In this document: positions 60,203-64,000 of the stretch, piece by piece
Numbering within the stretch: the stretch's first letter is position 1
Layout of the letters: each line of letters starts with the position of its first letter
Source of the DNA: Phenylobacterium soli
Lineage (GTDB): Bacteria > Pseudomonadota > Alphaproteobacteria > Caulobacterales > Caulobacteraceae
Assembly: GCF_003254475.1 (NCBI RefSeq)
Contig: NZ_QFYQ01000001.1
Coordinates: forward strand, 3,252,001-3,316,000
Length of the DNA stretch: 64,000 nt
Direction: 5' to 3'
The notes under the pieces: model-generated
The model's input: only the letters and a program-made list of their open reading frames with translations
Told to the model about the DNA's origin: nothing
Database searches by the model: none
Made by a program: the position numbers and the translations under genes

Positions 60203-60466
60203 GTTTCGTCTCAGATACGCGCCGAGTCGGCGATGATCGACCGCTTGGCTCGCGGCACAGGACCGACGGCGCGTCCTGAATATGGTGATGCCCAGCGTAG
60301 ATGCCAGGATTCAAAGCCATATGGCGGCGCCGGTCGCGGGTCGACCGGCGCTGACGCTCTCGCGCCGGCGTTTCACGATCCCGGCAGATCGCGCCGGAAG
60401 GCTTTCCGTCCTCGTGACGCATCACCATGTCTCGGGCGCGGGAACTTCCAGAGCTCGGAGATTGCG

Positions 60467-60721
60467 ATGAACCGTGACGATGTCGACGTCGTGGAACTTG
60501 AGCAGCGGGTGCTGGCGTCCGAGCGGCTCCTCAGCACCCTCATCGCAATTCTGTCTGCGCGGGAGCCCCGCCTTCTGGCCGAGTTGCAGGCCGTGTTCGC
60601 GAGCCCAGACTTTGCGGGAGACGCCGCCGGCCGCAATGCTGCGAACACCTGGTCGAGGATCTCGCGAGACCTCACCGACACAGCGAGGCTGCTGAACGCC
60701 TTGGGAAGTCAGAAACGGTAG
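60467..60721 (+). CDS. small helical protein
   Basis: An 84-aa protein (DVVELEQRVLASERLLSTLI, then AILSAREPRLLAELQAVFAS and a C-terminal SRDLTDTARLLNALG helix). It is the intact relative of the frameshifted product at 51481 and of the N-terminal half of the protein at 57221. It is divergent from the microprotein operon, with 264 nt between starts. The function is unknown. Confidence 0.65.
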   Translation: MNRDDVDVVELEQRVLASERLLSTLIAILSAREPRLLAELQAVFASPDFAGDAAGRNAANTWSRISRDLTDTARLLNALGSQKR

Positions 60722-60759
60722 GCTCCCCCAGCTCTTGCGGCGGCGGCCCCGGCTTTGGG

Positions 60760-61029
60760 CTATAGGCCCCCGAGGTTCCTTTGGTAAGGCACGACCTTGG
60801 CGGACGGCATTTCGGTCGCGGCAAGGGTCAGGGCGAACAAGAGCAGTCCCGCGTCGTCACAGACTTCCATCGACCATCGTTTCGCGTTCCAGAAAGTCTC
60901 AGGACGCTCCTTTATCACGGCGCCGGCAAGGCGAAGCGCCTCGTCGCGCGCGATGTTGAGGCCAGCGAGTTCGGTGCCCTGAAGATCCGGCAGCGCGTCG
61001 TCCAAGACGTTGAAGAAATACCGAGGCAT
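60760..61029 (-). CDS. DUF6894-family protein
   Basis: An 89-aa protein beginning MPRYFFNVLDDALPDLQGTE, with the later DEALRLAGAVIKERPE and WSMEVCDDAGLLLFAL. This is the pattern of the DUF6894 family, small proteins numerous in Rhizobiales and Caulobacterales. GGGAGG lies 7 nt before the ATG at 61029. The long upstream extension of the frame is not used. The function is unknown. 61030-61316 holds no supported gene. Confidence 0.85.
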   Translation of the reverse strand: MPRYFFNVLDDALPDLQGTELAGLNIARDEALRLAGAVIKERPETFWNAKRWSMEVCDDAGLLLFALTLAATEMPSAKVVPYQRNLGGL

Positions 61030-61316
61030 GAACCGCCTCCCATCAGAGGCGAGAGCACTTGGCCCACAGCCACCGGCGCCTCGGAAAGAAAGCCAGTGAT
61101 CAACACCGAACGATCTGGCGGGCCTGCCGTTCCAAGGATGAGCACTTGAACGGGCGCCCACACATCGGCGGGATTGGCTGGGGAATAGGCCAGACCGGGG
61201 CACGGCTCCGCCGACTATGCATCCTATTGCGGACCGGGAGTCGAATTAGCTCGCTATCTGGCTGAGTTGCGCGCCTCCTGCCTATGCTGAGGATCGGCTT
61301 TGCGCAGGAGGGCTCC

Positions 61317-61481
61317 ATGACGCCCGCTGAACTGAAAAAGGCCAATCTCGACCACTTCAAGCGGCTTCTGGACCGAACGAGCGATCCCGACGAGCGTCGG
61401 CGGATCGAGGCGCTCGTCGCCGAGGAACGACTGAAGGCCGAAGTCGCCTACCCAAACAGCCAGAGCAAACCGCCTAGCTGA
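61317..61481 (+). CDS. small hypothetical protein
   Basis: A 54-aa helical protein (MTPAELKKANLDHFKRLLDR, then TSDPDERRRIEALVAEERLK). The same layout, 'N..HF.RLL....D...R..I..L..EE..K', is common in tiny alphaproteobacterial proteins of unknown role. GCAGGAGGG precedes the ATG at 61317. Confidence 0.65.
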   Translation: MTPAELKKANLDHFKRLLDRTSDPDERRRIEALVAEERLKAEVAYPNSQSKPPS

Positions 61482-61921
61482 AACGCAGGTCGCACCAATG
61501 CACCGATATTTCGCCGCACGTCCGGGTCGGACGGCAAACTGAAGCAGACGCCGGAAAGCTTGCGATGCGTAACCCCAGGCCGTCGCGGTCCGACGGCGTC
61601 CGGATCCGAGGCGCCGCCGTGTTAGGCTCGACCCATGCTAGGCGCCATTGACAACCAACCGAACGTAACCGTCCGCAACAGCGTCGAGGCGACCGCGCGT
61701 GGATTGTTTCGCTGCGGCGCCATTTCGGCCCGGGAACTCAGGCGCTTAGAAGCGGCGGCGCGCGCCAAGCACGCACATTGCGCACCAATCGGCGTGAGCA
61801 CGGGTGAGCGCTCGGTACACAGCGGACTCGCGCGCCGGAACCAACCCCAGACCACGTCCCCTGCCCTCAATCGCAACCGGAAAAAATCCAATAGTTCAAT
61901 CGCTTGGATCTCCCTAGCGGA
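61482..61921. other. stretch before the radC remnant
   Basis: No gene is well supported. A frame from ATG at 61635 begins with a helical segment (NSVEATARGLFRCGAISARE) that could be a small protein or a decayed one, but it continues out of frame into the radC remnant. Composition is less GC-rich than average near 61860-61910. Confidence 0.35.
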
Positions 61922-62086
61922 ATGGTGCACAACCACCCGTCCGGGGATCCGACGCCGTCCAGCGCGGACGTCGACATGACCCGCCAGGTGGTCGGCGCGG
62001 CGCGATCCCTACGCATCGAGGTGCACGATCACCTGGTGGTCGGCCGCCACGGTGTGGCGAGCTTCAAGGCGCTCGGACTGCTTTGA
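61922..62086 (+). pseudogene. radC: 3' remnant of a radC gene
   Basis: The stretch codes for [20 protein letters not shown] and on to SFKALGLL, the last 54 residues of a RadC protein with the JAMM motif. Nothing upstream matches the other 200 residues. It is in the same direction as the complete radC and about 80% identical to its end (51320-51484) by eye, so it is a diverged paralogue and not a recent copy. It bounds the accessory block on the right. Confidence 0.85.
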
Positions 62087-62198
62087 CAGCGTCGCCATAG
62101 GAACAAAGCCGAGCTTTTCCGGTTTGGAAGCGCGGCCTTGGGAGAGCGGCGCCATAGGCGTCGCCGCCCCGGGCTCCTCGCTTCCGATAGGTGCTCAC

Positions 62199-63410
62199 AT
62201 GGCGATCATTACTGGGACTTCCTCTGCCGACTCCCTCGTCGGGACGGCGGACAGCGACATTCTCGTCGGCCTCGGCGGGTCCGACACCCTCGACGGCGGC
62301 GCGGGCTCCGACGCGGCCGACTACGATGCAGCCCCCGCGGCGATCGTCGCCAACCTCGCCACCGGCGTGGTGCAGGACGGCTACGGCGGGACCGACCATC
62401 TGATCTCGATCGAGCAGATCGGCGGCACGAGCTTCAACGACCAGATCACCGGCGACGACGGCGCGAACTACCTCGACGGCCGGTCGGGCGACGACTCGAT
62501 CGCCGCCGGCGGCGGCTCCGACATCCTGGTCGGCGGCGGCGGCAACGACACCCTCGACGGCGGCGCCGGGGACGACATCCTCAAGCCCGGCGACGGTCAC
62601 GACGTGCTGCGCGGCGGGGAAGGCTACGACACCGCCGACTATTCCGACTACAGCGCCGGCATCGCCGCCGACATCTACTCGGGCACCTGGAAGGACACCT
62701 ACCAGTCGATCGAGAACATCTCCGGCAGCGCCTTCAACGACGACCTGAAGGGCGATTGGCAGAACAACGTCCTCCTCGGCGGCAGCGGCGACGACAACCT
62801 CGACGGACGCGAGGGCGACGACCGGCTGGACGGCGGCACCGGCAACGACACCCTGACCGGCGGCCCGGGCGCCAACTTCATGACCGGCGGCGACGGCAAT
62901 GACGTGATCAACGGCGGCGACGATTTCGACCGCACCAACGGCAACGTCGGCAATGACACCGTGCACGGCGCCGGCGGCAATGACTGGGTGACCGGCGGCC
63001 AGGACAGCGACGTACTCTACGGCGACGCCGGCAACGACATCCTCAACGGCAACCTCGGCTCCGACACCGGCTATGGCGGCGCGGGCGACGACGTGGTCCG
63101 CGGCGGCCAGGGCGACGACGTGCTCTACGGCGAGGACGGCAACGACTGGATGACCGGGGACCTCGGCAACGACACCATGACGGGCGGCGCCGGGGCGGAC
63201 ACCTTCCGCGCCTTCGCCGGCGGTGGAACCGACAAGATCATGGACTTCAACGCCGCTGAGGGCGACCGCATCCAGCTCGATCCGGGCACGACCTATACGA
63301 CCGCCCAGGTCGGCGGCGACGTGGTCATCACCATGGGCAGCGGCGCGACCACGACTTTGGTCGGCGTGCAGATGTCGAGCCTGTCCTCGGGCTGGATCTT
63401 CGGCGCCTGA
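62199..63410 (+). CDS. RTX calcium-binding repeat protein
   Basis: A 403-aa acidic protein made almost wholly of GGxGxDxLx nonapeptide repeats (for example GGGGNDTLDGGAGDDIL and YGDAGNDIL). Two more diverged spacer segments lie near residues 45-85 and 145-190. Such repeats bind calcium outside the cell, and the C-terminus (about the last 60 residues) carries the type I secretion signal. No toxin or enzyme domain is present, so it may be a surface or adhesive protein. No type I exporter genes are adjacent. A possible sigma-EcfG-like promoter (GGAAC at 62100-62104, N16, GGTT) lies upstream with one mismatch. Confidence 0.9.
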   Translation: MAIITGTSSADSLVGTADSDILVGLGGSDTLDGGAGSDAADYDAAPAAIVANLATGVVQDGYGGTDHLISIEQIGGTSFNDQITGDDGANYLDGRSGDDSIAAGGGSDILVGGGGNDTLDGGAGDDILKPGDGHDVLRGGEGYDTADYSDYSAGIAADIYSGTWKDTYQSIENISGSAFNDDLKGDWQNNVLLGGSGDDNLDGREGDDRLDGGTGNDTLTGGPGANFMTGGDGNDVINGGDDFDRTNGNVGNDTVHGAGGNDWVTGGQDSDVLYGDAGNDILNGNLGSDTGYGGAGDDVVRGGQGDDVLYGEDGNDWMTGDLGNDTMTGGAGADTFRAFAGGGTDKIMDFNAAEGDRIQLDPGTTYTTAQVGGDVVITMGSGATTTLVGVQMSSLSSGWIFGA

Positions 63411-63463
63411 GGAAGGCTCAGTTGGGGTCGGCGGGGCTCCTGGGCCCCGCCCCCCTTACAGCG

Positions 63464-63637
63464 TCAGGATCCCAGGGCCTTGCCGTTGGCGCGCGCCCAA
63501 AGCGCCGCCATCAGGCCGATGAAGACCAGGGACAGGCCCTCGGCCATCTGGCCCGAGATGGCTCCGAGCAACATGCAGACGCCCAGAAGCACGGCGGCCG
63601 CAGCCACGGCGTAGAACGCGATCGCGCCAAGGTTCAT
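63464..63637 (-). CDS. 57-aa two-helix membrane protein
   Basis: The frame from ATG at 63637 begins MNLGAIAFYAVAAAAVLLGV and ends RANGKALGS, with two hydrophobic helices joined by a short loop (SGQMAEG). GGGAGGAAA lies upstream of the ATG, a strong ribosome binding site. It was not recognised. The GC-rich hairpin at 63430-63451 just beyond its stop may serve as a terminator for either side. Confidence 0.7.
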   Translation of the reverse strand: MNLGAIAFYAVAAAAVLLGVCMLLGAISGQMAEGLSLVFIGLMAALWARANGKALGS

Positions 63638-63801
63638 AGATTTCCTCCCTCGGCCGTGATCTGCGCCCGACGAGCCGCGGGAGGCGGCCGGCGCAGACGT
63701 TCGGCGACCGACGGTCCCACGAGCTTGGCTTTGGCCGAATGCTACCTTTTGCCGCGGCTCGCACTTGCCGCCTCCGGGCGGCGCGCCCTACGGTCCAGCC
63801 C

Positions 63802-64000
63802 ATGATGCTCGATCGCAGACACCTGCTTCTCACCGGCGCCGCCGCGGGCCTCGTGGCCGGCTCGCCTTCCTTCGCCAAGGGCCACAAGGCCGCCCACCAC
63901 CTGGCCAAGGCTGCGGCCCCGGCGACCCCGGACAGCCGCCTCGCCGACCACATGACGGGGCTCTCCGAGACCCTGCTCAGCCGCTGGCCCGAGACGGCCA
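63802..64000 (+). CDS. secreted protein with Tat-like signal (5' part only)
   Basis: The gene runs off the right edge; 66 residues are seen. The N-terminus MMLDRRHLLLTGAAAGLVAG is a twin-arginine-type signal (RRHLLL), followed by a Lys/His/Ala-rich linker and the start of a domain (DSRLADHMTGLSETLLSRWP). The segment is compatible with DUF885-type exported proteins, but too little is visible for assignment. Confidence 0.6.
   Translation, partial: MMLDRRHLLLTGAAAGLVAGSPSFAKGHKAAHHLAKAAAPATPDSRLADHMTGLSETLLSRWPETA

Noticed and set aside
51320-62086. radC ends as attachment-site direct repeats of a recently inserted element
   Set aside because: The two copies differ at about one base in five by eye, no integrase or transposase is present between them, and no short exact repeat was seen at the borders.
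62280-63210. Repeated GGCGGC-rich DNA as a non-coding repeat region
   Set aside because: The periodicity is 27 nt and encodes RTX nonapeptides in a single intact frame.

Overview
The window is GC-rich throughout and about 90% coding. It carries a complete cpa/tad Flp-pilus locus, HWE/HisKA_2 sensor kinases, small DUF6894-type proteins and FNR/FixK-type promoters. This combination points to an alphaproteobacterium of the Caulobacterales, most likely Phenylobacterium-like. The genus is an inference from gene content. No rRNA, tRNA, CRISPR array or insertion sequence was seen.

Layout. 1-13.4 kb: a sulfide:quinone-reductase-like flavoprotein (cut by the window edge), then rhodanese, RND adaptor, RND pump and ArsR repressor. 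These are followed by PEP synthase, a MacAB-like ABC exporter and an SDR dehydrogenase. 13.5-26.2 kb: a secreted HExxH metallopeptidase, TadG/TadE-like pseudopilins, a TadD-like TPR protein, two tandem flp pilins, and cpaA-cpaF with tadB and tadC, closed by a strong terminator. 26.2-35.8 kb: a PAS-GAF-GGDEF-EAL protein divergent from a TonB-receptor/YfiR/HAMP-GGDEF-EAL operon, then a regulator with two fused TetR domains. 35.8-47.1 kb: mostly ordinary genes (ParA-like, CinA-like, SfsA, DUF6448, nitronate monooxygenase, MFS, SDR plus MerR, Map). 47.1-51.5 kb: a kaiC-kaiB-HWE kinase operon and radC. 51.5-62.1 kb: an accessory stretch of very small, partly duplicated and domain-shuffled genes, bounded by radC on the left and a truncated radC 3' end on the right. 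62.2-64 kb: an RTX protein, a 57-aa membrane protein and a truncated secreted protein.

The strongest signal not explained by the genes is a set of nine TTGA-N6-TCAA sites (FNR/FixK/CRP-family boxes), all at gene borders. In every case a hexamer that could serve as a -10 element begins exactly 29.5 nt from the dyad centre, in the direction of a gene; seven of the nine begin with TA. This is the geometry of class II FNR promoters (box centred at -41.5). The sites precede the rhodanese/RND/ArsR operon, PEP synthase, the ABC exporter, the metallopeptidase, the TadG-like gene, the flp/cpa operon, both c-di-GMP loci and the DUF6448 gene. The region therefore looks like a local oxygen-limitation regulon linking sulfur and redox handling, export, Flp pilus assembly and c-di-GMP turnover. 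No FNR/FixK gene lies in the window.

Other points of interest are the TonB-YfiR-GGDEF/EAL signalling operon, the KaiBC-kinase operon, and the accessory region. The last contains a duplicated DUF1003 module with a conserved 101-nt leader, an apparent frameshift, and a five-gene operon of tiny proteins headed by a 31-aa membrane peptide.
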